From positions 1 to 26,415 of the forward strand of contig URLM01000026.1 of the NCBI GenBank assembly GCA_900548775.1: a DNA stretch of 26,415 nt, written 5' to 3'. The notes below the pieces were generated by a model. It made no database searches and was not told the origin of the DNA. It was given only the letters and a program-made list of their open reading frames with translations. The stretch's first letter is position 1. The number at the start of each line of letters is the position of its first letter. A program made the translations under genes and the position numbers. This stretch comes from an uncultured Olsenella sp. (GTDB lineage Bacteria; Actinomycetota; Coriobacteriia; Coriobacteriales; Atopobiaceae). Of the stretch, positions 14,765 through 22,227 are shown piece by piece.

Positions 14765-16671
14765 CGAACACCGACAGCCACGCGGCGTCCGTCGCCGAGA
14801 AGCTCGCGCGCAAGCAGACCGCCATCGAGGGCAAGCCCTTTGGCATGGGCTCCCACTCCGAGTACGAGGGTAAGACCATGACCGGCGCCCAGGCGATCAT
14901 CGCAAGCCTGGAGTGCGAGGGTGTCGACACGATCTTTGGCTACCCCGGCGGCCAGGCAATCAAGATCTACGACGCGCTCTATGACTCCAAGCGCATCCAC
15001 CACGTGCTGGCCAGGCACGAGCAGGGCGCCACGCACATGGCCGACGGCTACGCCCGCGCCACGGGCAAGGTGGGCGTTGTTCTCGTCACCTCGGGCCCTG
15101 GCGCCACCAACACCGTGACGGGCATCATGACCGCCTACATGGACTCCGTTCCCCTGGTGGTCATCACCGGCCAGGTCACGCGCGGCGTCATTGGCACCGA
15201 CTCGTTCCAGGAGTCCGACATCGTGGGCATCACCATGCCCGTCGTGAAGCACTCGTTCCTGCTGCAGTCGACCGACGACCTCACCCGCACCTTCCGCGAG
15301 GCGTTCTACATCGCCTCCACCGGTCGCCCCGGCCCCGTCCTCATAGACATCCCGAGCGACCTCTCCGGAGCGCAGATGGTCTTCCACTACCCGGACTCCA
15401 TTAGCATCGCCAGCTACAAGCCCACCTACCGCGGCAACGCACGGCAGGTCAAGCAGGCCGCGCAGCTCATCATGAAGGCCAAGCGCCCGCTCATCTACGC
15501 CGGCGGCGGCATCGTGACCAGCCACGCCTGCCAGGAGCTGGTCGAGCTCTCCGAGACCATGGACATCCCTGTGGTGACCTCGCTCATGGGCAAGGGGGCC
15601 ATGCCCTGCTCGAACAAGCACAACCTGGGACCCGTGGGCATGCACGGCTCGAAGTACGCCAACATGGCCGTCATGGAGTGCGACCTGCTCATCGCTGTTG
15701 GCGCGCGCTTCTCGGACCGCGTGACCGGCAAGGTCTCCGAGTTCGCCCCGCACGCCAAGGTCATCCACATCGACATCGACCCGGCGGAAATCGGTAAGAT
15801 CGTGAACCCCACGGTGCCCATCGTGGGCGACGCCAAGGTTGTTCTCGCCTCGCTCAACGAACGCCTGCACAAGGAGGACGCAAAGCCCGTGGACGACGGC
15901 TGGTTTGCCGAGGTCTGCTCGTGGCGCGACCGCTGGCCGTTCTACACGGACGACTTTGCAAGCAGTGTGGACTACCCCGACAAGATTGCGCCCGAGGTCG
16001 TGCTCTCCATGCTCTCCGACAAGCTCAACCCCGACGCCTCGATCGTCACCACCGAGGTGGGCCAGCACCAGATGTGGGCGCACCAGAACATCCGCCGCGA
16101 GCACGCACGCACGTTCCTCTCGTCCGGTGGCGCCGGCACCATGGGCTTTGGCTTCCCCGCCGCCATTGGCGCCAAGATCGGCTGCCCCGACGACGAGGTG
16201 GTCTGCATTGCCGGCGACGGCTCGTTCCAGATGAACGTTCAGGAGATGGCCACAGCCATCCAGGAAAACGTGCCCGTCAAGGTGATGATCATCGACAACA
16301 GCGCCCTTGGCATGGTCTACCAGTGGCAGAAGCTCTTCTACCACGAGCGCTACTCGTTCACCAAGCTGCGGGACGTCCCCGACTTCGTGAAGCTGGCAGA
16401 GGCCTACGGCTGGCGCGGCAGGCGCATCTCTCGCCCCGAGGAGGTCGAGGACGCGCTCAACGAGATGCTCGCCTCCAAGGAGCCGTACCTCTTGGACGTC
16501 GTGATCCCCACAGACCAGACGGTCTACCCCATGGTGGCCCCCGGCGCGCCTATCGACGACATCATCGGTGCCCTGGACGTGACACTGGGTGGCGTGCGCG
16601 TCTCCGGCAAGGGCTTTGGCAAGGACGGACGCCCCGCCACCGCCGAGGGCGAGAAGGACGGTGACGAATGA
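14761..16671 (+). CDS. ilvB: Acetolactate synthase large (catalytic) subunit
   Basis: First common step of branched-chain amino-acid synthesis: condensation of two pyruvates to acetolactate, or pyruvate with 2-ketobutyrate, using thiamine diphosphate, Mg2+ and FAD. The 636-residue protein has an N-terminal extension of about 39 residues, then MTGAQAIIASLECEGVDTIFGYPGG, catalytic E87 in RHEQGATHMADGYARATG, the FAD/central domain (VGARFSDRVTG), and the ThDP motif starting GDGSFQMN near 485 and ending IIDN. A C-terminal tail of about 30 polar residues (GKDGRPATAEGEKDGDE) is unusual. The ATG overlaps the ilvD stop by 4 bp, and ilvN overlaps its end. Start choice rests on that coupling; the M40 alternative would give the usual length. 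Confidence 0.96.
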   Translation: MTNTDSHAASVAEKLARKQTAIEGKPFGMGSHSEYEGKTMTGAQAIIASLECEGVDTIFGYPGGQAIKIYDALYDSKRIHHVLARHEQGATHMADGYARATGKVGVVLVTSGPGATNTVTGIMTAYMDSVPLVVITGQVTRGVIGTDSFQESDIVGITMPVVKHSFLLQSTDDLTRTFREAFYIASTGRPGPVLIDIPSDLSGAQMVFHYPDSISIASYKPTYRGNARQVKQAAQLIMKAKRPLIYAGGGIVTSHACQELVELSETMDIPVVTSLMGKGAMPCSNKHNLGPVGMHGSKYANMAVMECDLLIAVGARFSDRVTGKVSEFAPHAKVIHIDIDPAEIGKIVNPTVPIVGDAKVVLASLNERLHKEDAKPVDDGWFAEVCSWRDRWPFYTDDFASSVDYPDKIAPEVVLSMLSDKLNPDASIVTTEVGQHQMWAHQNIRREHARTFLSSGGAGTMGFGFPAAIGAKIGCPDDEVVCIAGDGSFQMNVQEMATAIQENVPVKVMIIDNSALGMVYQWQKLFYHERYSFTKLRDVPDFVKLAEAYGWRGRRISRPEEVEDALNEMLASKEPYLLDVVIPTDQTVYPMVAPGAPIDDIIGALDVTLGGVRVSGKGFGKDGRPATAEGEKDGDE

Positions 16672-17153
16672 TGAAGCACATCCTCTCCGTGCTGGTCGAG
16701 AACAAGCCTGGCGTGCTCTCGCGCGTCACCGGCATGATCAGCCGCCGCGGGTTCAACATCGGCTCGCTCACCGTGGCGCCCACCGAGGACGAGAGCCTCT
16801 CCCGCATGACCATCATCGTCGAGGCCGACGACGTGGGCTTCGAGCAGATCACCAAGCAGCTGCACAAGCTTGTCTCGGTCTTCAAGATCTCTGACCTCAC
16901 CGAGGACGACGCCATCGAGCGCGAGCTGGTGCTCTTCAAGGTCCAATGCACCCCCGAGCGCCGCCACGAGATCATCGAGATCGCGGGCGTCTTCCGCGCC
17001 AACATCGTGGACGTGGGCAAGAACACGCTCACGATCGAGGCAACGGGCACCGAGAGCAAGCTCGACGCGCTCGAGGACCTCTTCCGCAGCTACGGCATTC
17101 GCCAGCTCACACGCACCGGCAAGATCGCGATGTCGCGTGGGCACGACCAGTAG
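16668..17153 (+). CDS. ilvN: Acetolactate synthase small (regulatory) subunit
   Basis: Regulatory partner of IlvB that raises activity and gives valine feedback inhibition. The 161-residue protein has an N-terminal ACT domain (about 3-75; HILSVLVENKPGVLSRVTGMISRRGFNIGSLTVAPTED is the typical beginning) and the conserved ALS small-subunit C-terminal domain (ELVLFKVQ to GKIAMSRG). Length is normal for the IlvN/IlvH family. Start is ATG 16668 or the adjacent ATG 16671; the first overlaps the ilvB stop by 4 bp, indicating tight coupling for 1:1 assembly. It is followed by a 104-bp gap with a hairpin before ilvC. Confidence 0.96.
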   Translation: MMKHILSVLVENKPGVLSRVTGMISRRGFNIGSLTVAPTEDESLSRMTIIVEADDVGFEQITKQLHKLVSVFKISDLTEDDAIERELVLFKVQCTPERRHEIIEIAGVFRANIVDVGKNTLTIEATGTESKLDALEDLFRSYGIRQLTRTGKIAMSRGHDQ

Positions 17154-17194
17154 CGCCCCGCTGGCCGGCGCCTGCGCACGGCCCTACGAACACG

Positions 17195-17221
17195 GTTCAA
17201 CCCGCCAGACGGCGGATGAAC
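17195..17221 (+). promoter_or_regulatory. Hairpin in the ilvN-ilvC gap
   Basis: GTTCA-ac-CCGCC-agac-GGCGG-a-TGAAC forms a 10-bp stem with small interruptions, 37 bp before the ilvC ATG. No T-tract follows. It may set mRNA stability or the ratio of ilvC to ilvDBN expression; this is inference from position. Confidence 0.4.
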
Positions 17222-17257
17222 ATAGAAGGAAGCGGCACAAACGAAAGGAAGTACGAC

Positions 17258-18262
17258 ATGGCCGTCACCATCTACTACGAGAAGGACTGCGATCCCTCGA
17301 TCATCCAGGGCAAGAAGGTCGCCATTATCGGCTACGGCTCGCAGGGCCATGCCCACGCGCTGAACCTCATGGACTCCGGCGTCGACGTGCGCGTTGGCCT
17401 TCGCGAGGGCTCCAAGTCCGCCGAGAAGGCCCGCGAGCACGGCCTCAAGGTGACGGACATGGCGACGGCCGCCAAGGAGGCCGACGTCGTGATGATCCTG
17501 ACCCCCGACGAGACCCAGCCGGCGGTCTACAAGGAGTTCATCGAGCCCAACCTCGAGCCGGGCAACACCCTGGCCTTTGCCCACGGCTTCAACATCCACT
17601 ACGGCTACATCAAGGCTCCCGAGGGCGTCAACGTGATCATGGTTGCCCCCAAGGGCCCGGGCCACATCGTGCGCCGCCAGTACACTGAGGGCTCCGGCGT
17701 GCCTGACCTGGTCTGCGTTGAGACCGACGCCACCGGCGACGCGTGGCCGCTGGCCATGTCCTACGCGTGGGCACTGGGCGGCGCCCGCTCCGGCCTCATC
17801 AAGGCGACCTTCGCCGAGGAGACCGAGGAGGACCTCTTTGGTGAGCAGGCCGTTCTCTGCGGCGGCCTGGTCGAGCTGGTCAAGGCCGGCTTCGAGACCC
17901 TCACCGAGGCTGGCTACCCCGAGGAGCTTGCCTACTTCGAGTGCTATCACGAGATGAAGATGATCGTGGACCTCATGTACGAGAAGGGCATCCACTTCAT
18001 GAACTACTCCATCTCCAACACGGCCGAGTACGGCGAGTACTACGCCGGTCCGCTGGTCATCAACGACAAGTCGCGCGAGGCCATGAAGTACATCCTCAAG
18101 CGCATCCAGGACGGCTCGTTTGCCCAGGAGTTCGTCGATGACTGCAACAACGGCCACAAGAAGTTGCTCGAGGAGCGCGAGAAGATCAACACGCACCCCA
18201 TCGAGACCACCGGCGAGCGCGTGCGCTCCATGTTCTCCTGGCTCTCGAAGGACGAGGACTAG
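17258..18262 (+). CDS. ilvC: Ketol-acid reductoisomerase (class I, NADPH-type)
   Basis: Second step of isoleucine/valine synthesis: Mg2+-dependent alkyl migration and NAD(P)H reduction of acetolactate or acetohydroxybutyrate. The 334-residue short form shows the Rossmann loop GYGSQGHAHALN (25-36), cofactor-specificity loop VGLREGSKSAEKA (46-58) with Arg/Ser residues expected for NADPH, H109 in FAHGFN, and metal ligands D192 and E196 in DLFGEQAVLCGG. AAAGGAAG lies about 6 nt before the ATG at 17258. The gene closes ilvDBNC and is followed by a strong terminator. No leuABCD or ilvE is in the window. Confidence 0.97.
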   Translation: MAVTIYYEKDCDPSIIQGKKVAIIGYGSQGHAHALNLMDSGVDVRVGLREGSKSAEKAREHGLKVTDMATAAKEADVVMILTPDETQPAVYKEFIEPNLEPGNTLAFAHGFNIHYGYIKAPEGVNVIMVAPKGPGHIVRRQYTEGSGVPDLVCVETDATGDAWPLAMSYAWALGGARSGLIKATFAEETEEDLFGEQAVLCGGLVELVKAGFETLTEAGYPEELAYFECYHEMKMIVDLMYEKGIHFMNYSISNTAEYGEYYAGPLVINDKSREAMKYILKRIQDGSFAQEFVDDCNNGHKKLLEEREKINTHPIETTGERVRSMFSWLSKDED

Positions 18263-18298
18263 TCTCACGCTTGCGTGAGCTAGGCTTTGCTGCCTGAC

Positions 18299-18335
18299 AG
18301 CCCCGCCGGAACCCAGTTCCGGCGGGGCTTTTCTT
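18299..18335 (+). terminator. Rho-independent terminator of ilvDBNC
   Basis: A perfect 13-bp stem (AGCCCCGCCGGAA / TTCCGGCGGGGCT, loop CCCAG) is followed by TTTCTT. A smaller 7-bp hairpin CTCACGC-TT-GCGTGAG lies just after the ilvC stop at 18264-18279. Confidence 0.92.
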
Positions 18336-18352
18336 GGCCACGGGTAACTGGT

Positions 18353-18397
18353 TTCCATTGGGCTCGGTACAATAAGACGTGTCGAATCCCAATGGAA
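18353..18397 (+). promoter_or_regulatory. Promoter and inverted-repeat operator of the VbhA/Fic pair
   Basis: TTCCATTGGG (18353-18362) and CCCAATGGAA (18388-18397) form a perfect 10-bp inverted repeat that brackets a TACAAT -10 hexamer (18368-18373). The right arm ends directly before the GGGGAGG ribosome binding site. This placement is typical of autoregulated toxin-antitoxin promoters. No clear -35 was seen. Confidence 0.6.
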
Positions 18398-18413
18398 CGG
18401 GGAGGACTAGCGG

Positions 18414-18596
18414 ATGGACAGGGCACGCGTAATGGAAGAGGCAATCCATTCCGGAGAAATGGAGGGCGCCTATGTATCCGCAGAGTTTCGTCGAGATGCG
18501 GATGAATACGTGCAGGGTGAAATCTCCATTGAAGATCTTATGAGACGCACCAAGCGTCGCTGGGATTCAAAACGGAAGCGTTCCAAGCATGAGTGA
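18414..18596 (+). CDS. vbhA: VbhA-type antitoxin of a Fic toxin-antitoxin pair
   Basis: A 60-residue antitoxin that blocks its partner Fic protein by inserting a glutamate into the ATP site. It carries the class I inhibitory motif (S/T)xxxE(G/N) as S13-G-E-M-E17-G18, then the helical VbhA pattern (VSAEFRRDADEYVQGEISIEDLMRRTKRR) and a basic tail. GGGGAGG lies 8 nt before the ATG at 18414. It overlaps the fic gene by 8 bp, antitoxin first, as usual. The inverted repeat over the promoter suggests autoregulation. The inhibitory Glu is intact although the partner enzyme has lost its catalytic His. Confidence 0.85.
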   Translation: MDRARVMEEAIHSGEMEGAYVSAEFRRDADEYVQGEISIEDLMRRTKRRWDSKRKRSKHE

Positions 18597-19242
18597 GACA
18601 TTCATTGATCCCTACATCGCCCCTGAGACGGGAGTCCTTCGAAACAAGGTAGGCGCTTCTTCTTATTCCGAGCTAGCAAACGCGGAGGGAGAGTTTGTTT
18701 CCAATCGTGCTGCCAAGTTATTCGAAAGTGGACCCCGCAACATGACTGGATCCTTGGAGGATTTTTGCGCCATCCACAAGGAACTATTTCAAGATATCTT
18801 TGATTGGGCGGGAACCCCTCGAACAGTGGAGATTCGTAAAAACTCGCAGGGTTCGGAGTTTTTCCTACCATCCGCCAACATTGCTACGGGCATTGCGTGG
18901 TCACAAAATGAGTTGAAGAAAGATAACTTCCTGTGCGGAATGGGTTTTGAAAAGTTCTGTGAGCGTCTTGCCTACCACTACGATAACTACAACTTTGTGT
19001 ATCCATTTCGTGAAGGCAATGGCAGAACCCAACGGGTGTTCTGGTCAATCATGAGCGGCAATGCCGGGTATGACATTGACTGGAGATGTGCCACCGGAAA
19101 GGAAAATGACGAGGCGAGTCGACTCGCAGCAGAGGATTGTGACTTGAGCGGCCTCATTCAAATGTTTCGGAGGATTGTGCTACCCCACAAGAGAGAGGGA
19201 CTGTCTCAGACTCTATCTAGCGGGGCAATACACCTAGATTAG
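18589..19242 (+). CDS. fic: Fic-domain protein with His-to-Tyr change at the catalytic position
   Basis: Fic proteins usually transfer AMP from ATP to a target hydroxyl using HPFx(D/E)GNGRxxR. The 217-residue protein has a good Fic fold: N-terminal helix YSELANAEGEFVSNRAAKL, the flap TVEIRKNSQGSEFFLP (about 79-94), and the active-site loop YPFREGNGRTQR (138-149). Here the catalytic histidine is Y138 (codon TAT at 19000-19002; one base from CAT). The other loop residues, including the phosphate-binding GNGR, are intact. It overlaps the antitoxin by 8 bp. The gene is visibly more AT-rich than its neighbours, suggesting transfer. It may be an inactivated toxin, an altered-chemistry enzyme or an ATP/target-binding protein. 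Confidence 0.88.
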   Translation: MSETFIDPYIAPETGVLRNKVGASSYSELANAEGEFVSNRAAKLFESGPRNMTGSLEDFCAIHKELFQDIFDWAGTPRTVEIRKNSQGSEFFLPSANIATGIAWSQNELKKDNFLCGMGFEKFCERLAYHYDNYNFVYPFREGNGRTQRVFWSIMSGNAGYDIDWRCATGKENDEASRLAAEDCDLSGLIQMFRRIVLPHKREGLSQTLSSGAIHLD

Positions 19243-19710
19243 CGACGAACTGACCTAAAGTTGCTCTTTGTATCCGTTGGCTTTTGCCTTCTATCCAAGC
19301 GGATAATATGCACTGGCCATTACGCAAAAAGGCTCTATCGGACAGGAAAACAGCAACTGCCGCATAAAAGTGCGCTATCGGACAGTGGCTTTTGCTTAAT
19401 AGAATCAAATAATTAACTACGCATACGTAGCTATGTGTATTATTTATATAATATGCATAAATTTGCATTATTAGTTTCATAATTGATTTAGCAAGCAACA
19501 ATGCACTGTTCGGTAGAGCATTTTTACGCACTGACTCAAGAAGCTCCGTCCGTTAGAGCGTTTTTATGCGCAACAACCCTTCCACAGTAGTTCCCTCGCG
19601 GTAACCAACCTACTTGCAAGTGCGTACTTCCCTATGTGGAGTCAACAAGCCACACTGAGACCAGTGAATACGGCGGGCACCCCGGCGCCCGCCCAGTAAG
19701 GGAGGCGGCC
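19243..19710. other. AT-rich gene-free region downstream of fic
   Basis: About 470 bp with no supportable gene; the one long minus-strand frame lacks a ribosome binding site and crosses the repeats. It contains the two-armed inverted-repeat element (19320-19571), several small AT-rich palindromes in its core (for example CTACG-CATA-CGTAG) and the palindrome ACTTGCAAGT at 19612-19621 ahead of the macrodomain gene. Confidence 0.6.
19320..19571. repeat. Second two-armed inverted-repeat element, AT-rich core
   Basis: Four copies of a ~27-bp motif (consensus GC-TAAAAA-GCTCTATCGGACAG) lie as two direct copies (19320-19347, 19361-19389) and two inverted copies (19503-19529, 19543-19571). The pattern is B1-B2-core-B2'-B1', the same plan and nearly the same length as the element at 7445-7690, although the motif sequence differs. 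The core (19390-19502) is strongly AT-rich (ATTATTTATATAATATGC). No transposase or integrase is adjacent. Confidence 0.72.
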
Positions 19711-20511
19711 ATGACTCAGAGCGAACGGCTTGAGTACCTGATAAACGCGCTGCTGGCAGACCCTGCCTGCGCATACGCCGTCGACGGGCGCATCGCCATG
19801 CCGCCCTCGTGCGAGGACCGCCGCCACCTGCTGCGCGCCCTCATGAACGTTCGCATGCCGGAACCCGCGAGCGACGAGCTTCTCGCCATCCAAGACGCCT
19901 ACCTCAAGGAACGCCTGGCAGATCGGGGCGTCTCGCATGTGGCAGCCCTCCCCTTCAACACAGACGGCATCACCGTGTGGCGCGGCGACATTACCACGCT
20001 CGACGCCGATGCCATCGTGAACGCCGCCAACAGCCAGATGCTCGGCTGCTTTGTCCCCAACCACCGCTGCATCGACAACGCCATCCACACCTACGCCGGC
20101 ATCCAGCTACGTCTTGCCTGCAAGCGCATCATGGACGAGCAGGGTAACGAGGAGCCTGCCGGCACGGCCAAGCTCACTCCGGGCTTCAACCTACCGGCTG
20201 CGCACGTTCTCCACACCGTGGGGCCAATCGTCCCCACGGGGGTTCCGAACGCGCACGACCGCGAGCTTCTCGCCAGCTGCTATCGCTCCTGCCTTGAGCT
20301 TGCCGCCACGCACGACCTGCGAAGCGTTGCCTTCTGCTGCATCTCCACCGGCGAGTTCCGCTACCCAAACCGCCAGGCAGCGGAGGTGGCAATCCAAGCC
20401 GTGCGCAGCTTCAGGCGCAAGCATCCCAACCAGTCCCAGATGAAGGTGGTCTTCAATGTCTTTAAGCCAGTGGACGAGCAAATCTATCGAGACCTCCTCG
20501 CAGGCCGCTGA
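19711..20511 (+). CDS. Zinc-dependent macrodomain ADP-ribosyl hydrolase
   Basis: Removes mono-ADP-ribose from proteins, reversing the adjacent sirtuin. The 266-residue protein has a ~85-residue helical N-terminal part, then a macrodomain: ITVWRGDIT, VNAANSQMLGC (104-113), and the Zn-macro signature GCFVPNHRCIDNAIHTYAG, where C113, H118 and C120 are probable zinc ligands. CCISTGEFRYP is the distal ADP-ribose loop. These traits match SirTM-linked Zn-macrodomains of Firmicutes. ATG at 19711 is chosen for GGGAGG 5 nt upstream; a GTG 25 codons earlier has no such site. The sirtuin gene starts inside its last 56 bp. Confidence 0.92.
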   Translation: MTQSERLEYLINALLADPACAYAVDGRIAMPPSCEDRRHLLRALMNVRMPEPASDELLAIQDAYLKERLADRGVSHVAALPFNTDGITVWRGDITTLDADAIVNAANSQMLGCFVPNHRCIDNAIHTYAGIQLRLACKRIMDEQGNEEPAGTAKLTPGFNLPAAHVLHTVGPIVPTGVPNAHDRELLASCYRSCLELAATHDLRSVAFCCISTGEFRYPNRQAAEVAIQAVRSFRRKHPNQSQMKVVFNVFKPVDEQIYRDLLAGR

Positions 20512-21331
20512 GAAGATCGCGGCCTGGCTGGACGAGAACGATGCTGTGCTTGTGGGTGCTGGCGCGGGTCTCTCGGCTGCCTGCGGCCCAGAGTTCGCCT
20601 ACACCGGGGAGCGCTTCGAGCGCCTCTACGGAGACTTTGCCCAGCGCTACGGCTTCCAGGACGAGTACTCCGGTGGTTTCTATCCCTACGACACTCCGGA
20701 GGAGCTGTGGGCGTGGTGGTCGCGCGTCATCTGGCACGAGCGCTACGTTGGGCCAGTGGGCAACGCGTATCGTGACCTGCTGCGCATTGTGGACGGGCGA
20801 GATTACTTTGTCCTCACGACCAACGTAGACCACCAGTTCCAGCGGGCGGGCTTCGACAAGCAGCGTCTCTTCTACACGCAGGGCGACTACGGCCTCTTCC
20901 AGTGCTCGGTCCCCTGCCATCGCCGCACGTACGACAACTACGACGCCGTGCGCCAGATGGTAGAGGCCGAAAAGGACCTTCGCATCCCCACCGAGCTGGT
21001 GCCGCGCTGCCCCGTGTGCGCCGAGCCCATGACCATGAACCTCAGGGTGGACGGCCGCTTTGTGGAGGACAAGGGCTGGCACGCCGCTGCCCGCCGCTAC
21101 GACGCCTTCGTTCGAGGGCATGCCCACGGCAAGGTGCTCTACCTGGAGATTGGCGTTGGCGCAAACACGCCGGGCATCATCAAGCACCCGTTCTGGCAGC
21201 AGGTGGCCGAGAACCGCAACGCTCGCTACGTGCAGCTCAACCTCGGCGACGTGATTGCCCCGGCGCGCATCGCCGAGAGGTCCGCGTTGTACGATGGGAA
21301 CGCAGCGGAAGTGCTCTCGAAGCTTGCATGA
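20456..21331 (+). CDS. Class M sirtuin (SirTM), protein ADP-ribosyltransferase
   Basis: NAD+-dependent mono-ADP-ribosyltransferase of the Sir2 fold. The 291-residue protein shows GAGAGLSAA (34-42), TTNVDHQF (121-128), a four-cysteine zinc module (C150, C154, and C185/C188 in CPVC) and GVGANTPG (233-240). The canonical catalytic histidine is replaced by Gln (TQGDYGLFQC, Q142), as in SirTM proteins that act as transferases rather than deacetylases. ATG at 20456 has GAAGGTGG upstream and lies within the macrodomain gene. In known systems the target is a lipoylated GcvH-L carrier made by an LplA2 ligase; neither gene is in this window. Confidence 0.92.
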   Translation: MSLSQWTSKSIETSSQAAEKIAAWLDENDAVLVGAGAGLSAACGPEFAYTGERFERLYGDFAQRYGFQDEYSGGFYPYDTPEELWAWWSRVIWHERYVGPVGNAYRDLLRIVDGRDYFVLTTNVDHQFQRAGFDKQRLFYTQGDYGLFQCSVPCHRRTYDNYDAVRQMVEAEKDLRIPTELVPRCPVCAEPMTMNLRVDGRFVEDKGWHAAARRYDAFVRGHAHGKVLYLEIGVGANTPGIIKHPFWQQVAENRNARYVQLNLGDVIAPARIAERSALYDGNAAEVLSKLA

Positions 21332-21358
21332 GACAAGGGGAGTGTCCCTTTGTCTCAT
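21328..21358. repeat. Hairpin between the sirtuin and SDR genes
   Basis: ATGAGACAAGGG and CCCTTTGTCTCAT are complementary with one bulged base, with a 5-6-nt loop GAGTGT. It overlaps the sirtuin stop codon and ends 15 nt before the SDR start, just ahead of AAGGAGG. It could tune coupling between the two genes or be a dispersed REP-like element. Confidence 0.55.
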
Positions 21359-21372
21359 AAGGAGGCAACGTC

Positions 21373-22167
21373 ATGCGCATAGCGTTGATCACGGGTGCGT
21401 CGAGCGGCCTGGGCCGCGAGTACGCGCGCTGGGCGAGCGACCACGGCGACTATGACCAGATTTGGGCCGTGGCTCGCAGACGCGAGCGCCTAGAGAAGCT
21501 GGCGTCGGAGCTTTCGACTCCCGTGCGGCTGGTTCCTCTCGACCTCACGGAGAAGTCCTCGATCACGCAGCTCAAGGGACTTCTCGACGAGGCAGCGGCG
21601 CAAGACACAGCGCGTGGCGAGAAGTTCTCCGTGGGCCTTCTCGTCAACGCGGCCGGCCTGGGGAAGTTTGGCACCTACGCCGACATGACCTGCGAGGAGG
21701 TCGACACGATGGTCGACCTCAACTGCCGCGCGCTTGTCGACGTGACGCAGGTGGCGCTTGCGCACATGGAGCGCGGCGGGCGCATCATCCAGATTGCGTC
21801 CAGCGCCTCGTTCCAGCCGCTGCCGGGGCTCAACGTGTATGCGGCGAGCAAGGCGTTTGTCCGCAGCTACACGCGGGCACTCCGCTTTGAGCTGCGCGGA
21901 CGCGGCATCTCTGTGACGGCCGTGTGCCCGCTGTGGGTGAAGACCGAGTTCATCGACGTCGCGCGCCAGACGGCCAACGGCCAGACGGTGCGCCACCCCT
22001 TCCCCGTGCTGGGCGCGCGTCGGGTGGTGCGCTGGTCGATGCTGGTCAACGCCGTGAACTACCCCATCGCCACCTGCTGCGTGACGGGGTTCCTCATGAG
22101 GGTTGCCGACAAGATCATCCCCGCGCCGGTGATCATGTGGATCTGGGAGGGCGTGCGGAGGATTTAG
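21373..22167 (+). CDS. Short-chain dehydrogenase/reductase (SDR)
   Basis: NAD(P)-dependent oxidoreductase of the classical SDR fold, 264 residues. Motifs: cofactor loop TGASSGLG (8-15), NAAGLG, the catalytic Ser in IIQIASSASFQPLPG, and YAASK with the catalytic Tyr/Lys. ARRRERLEKLA after the second strand suggests NADPH preference. A hydrophobic C-terminal stretch (VNYPIATCCVTGFLMRVADKIIPAPVIMWIW) may bind membranes. AAGGAGG precedes the ATG at 21373. It lies 41 bp after the sirtuin gene and is probably in the same operon; oxidoreductases accompany some SirTM operons. Substrate unknown. Confidence 0.9.
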   Translation: MRIALITGASSGLGREYARWASDHGDYDQIWAVARRRERLEKLASELSTPVRLVPLDLTEKSSITQLKGLLDEAAAQDTARGEKFSVGLLVNAAGLGKFGTYADMTCEEVDTMVDLNCRALVDVTQVALAHMERGGRIIQIASSASFQPLPGLNVYAASKAFVRSYTRALRFELRGRGISVTAVCPLWVKTEFIDVARQTANGQTVRHPFPVLGARRVVRWSMLVNAVNYPIATCCVTGFLMRVADKIIPAPVIMWIWEGVRRI

Positions 22168-22198
22168 ACGCGGGTGCGAGCCCGAAATGCCGGCGCAT

Positions 22199-22227
22199 CC
22201 TCCGGTGACGCCGGAGGGCACGTTTTT
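22199..22227 (+). terminator. Possible terminator of the macro-sirtuin-SDR operon
   Basis: CCTCCGG-TGACG-CCGGAGG is followed after five bases by TTTTT. It is the first unit of the hairpin array. The spacing to the T-run is longer than ideal. Confidence 0.4.

Noticed and set aside
13043..16344. Long minus-strand frames under ilvD and ilvB (513 and 542 codons)
   Set aside because: Antisense shadows rich in Gly/Ala/Val/His with no family signal; ilvD and ilvB on the plus strand are complete and unmistakable.
19217..19531. 104-codon minus-strand frame after fic
   Set aside because: It crosses the repeat element, has no ribosome binding site and its composition follows the AT-rich core.
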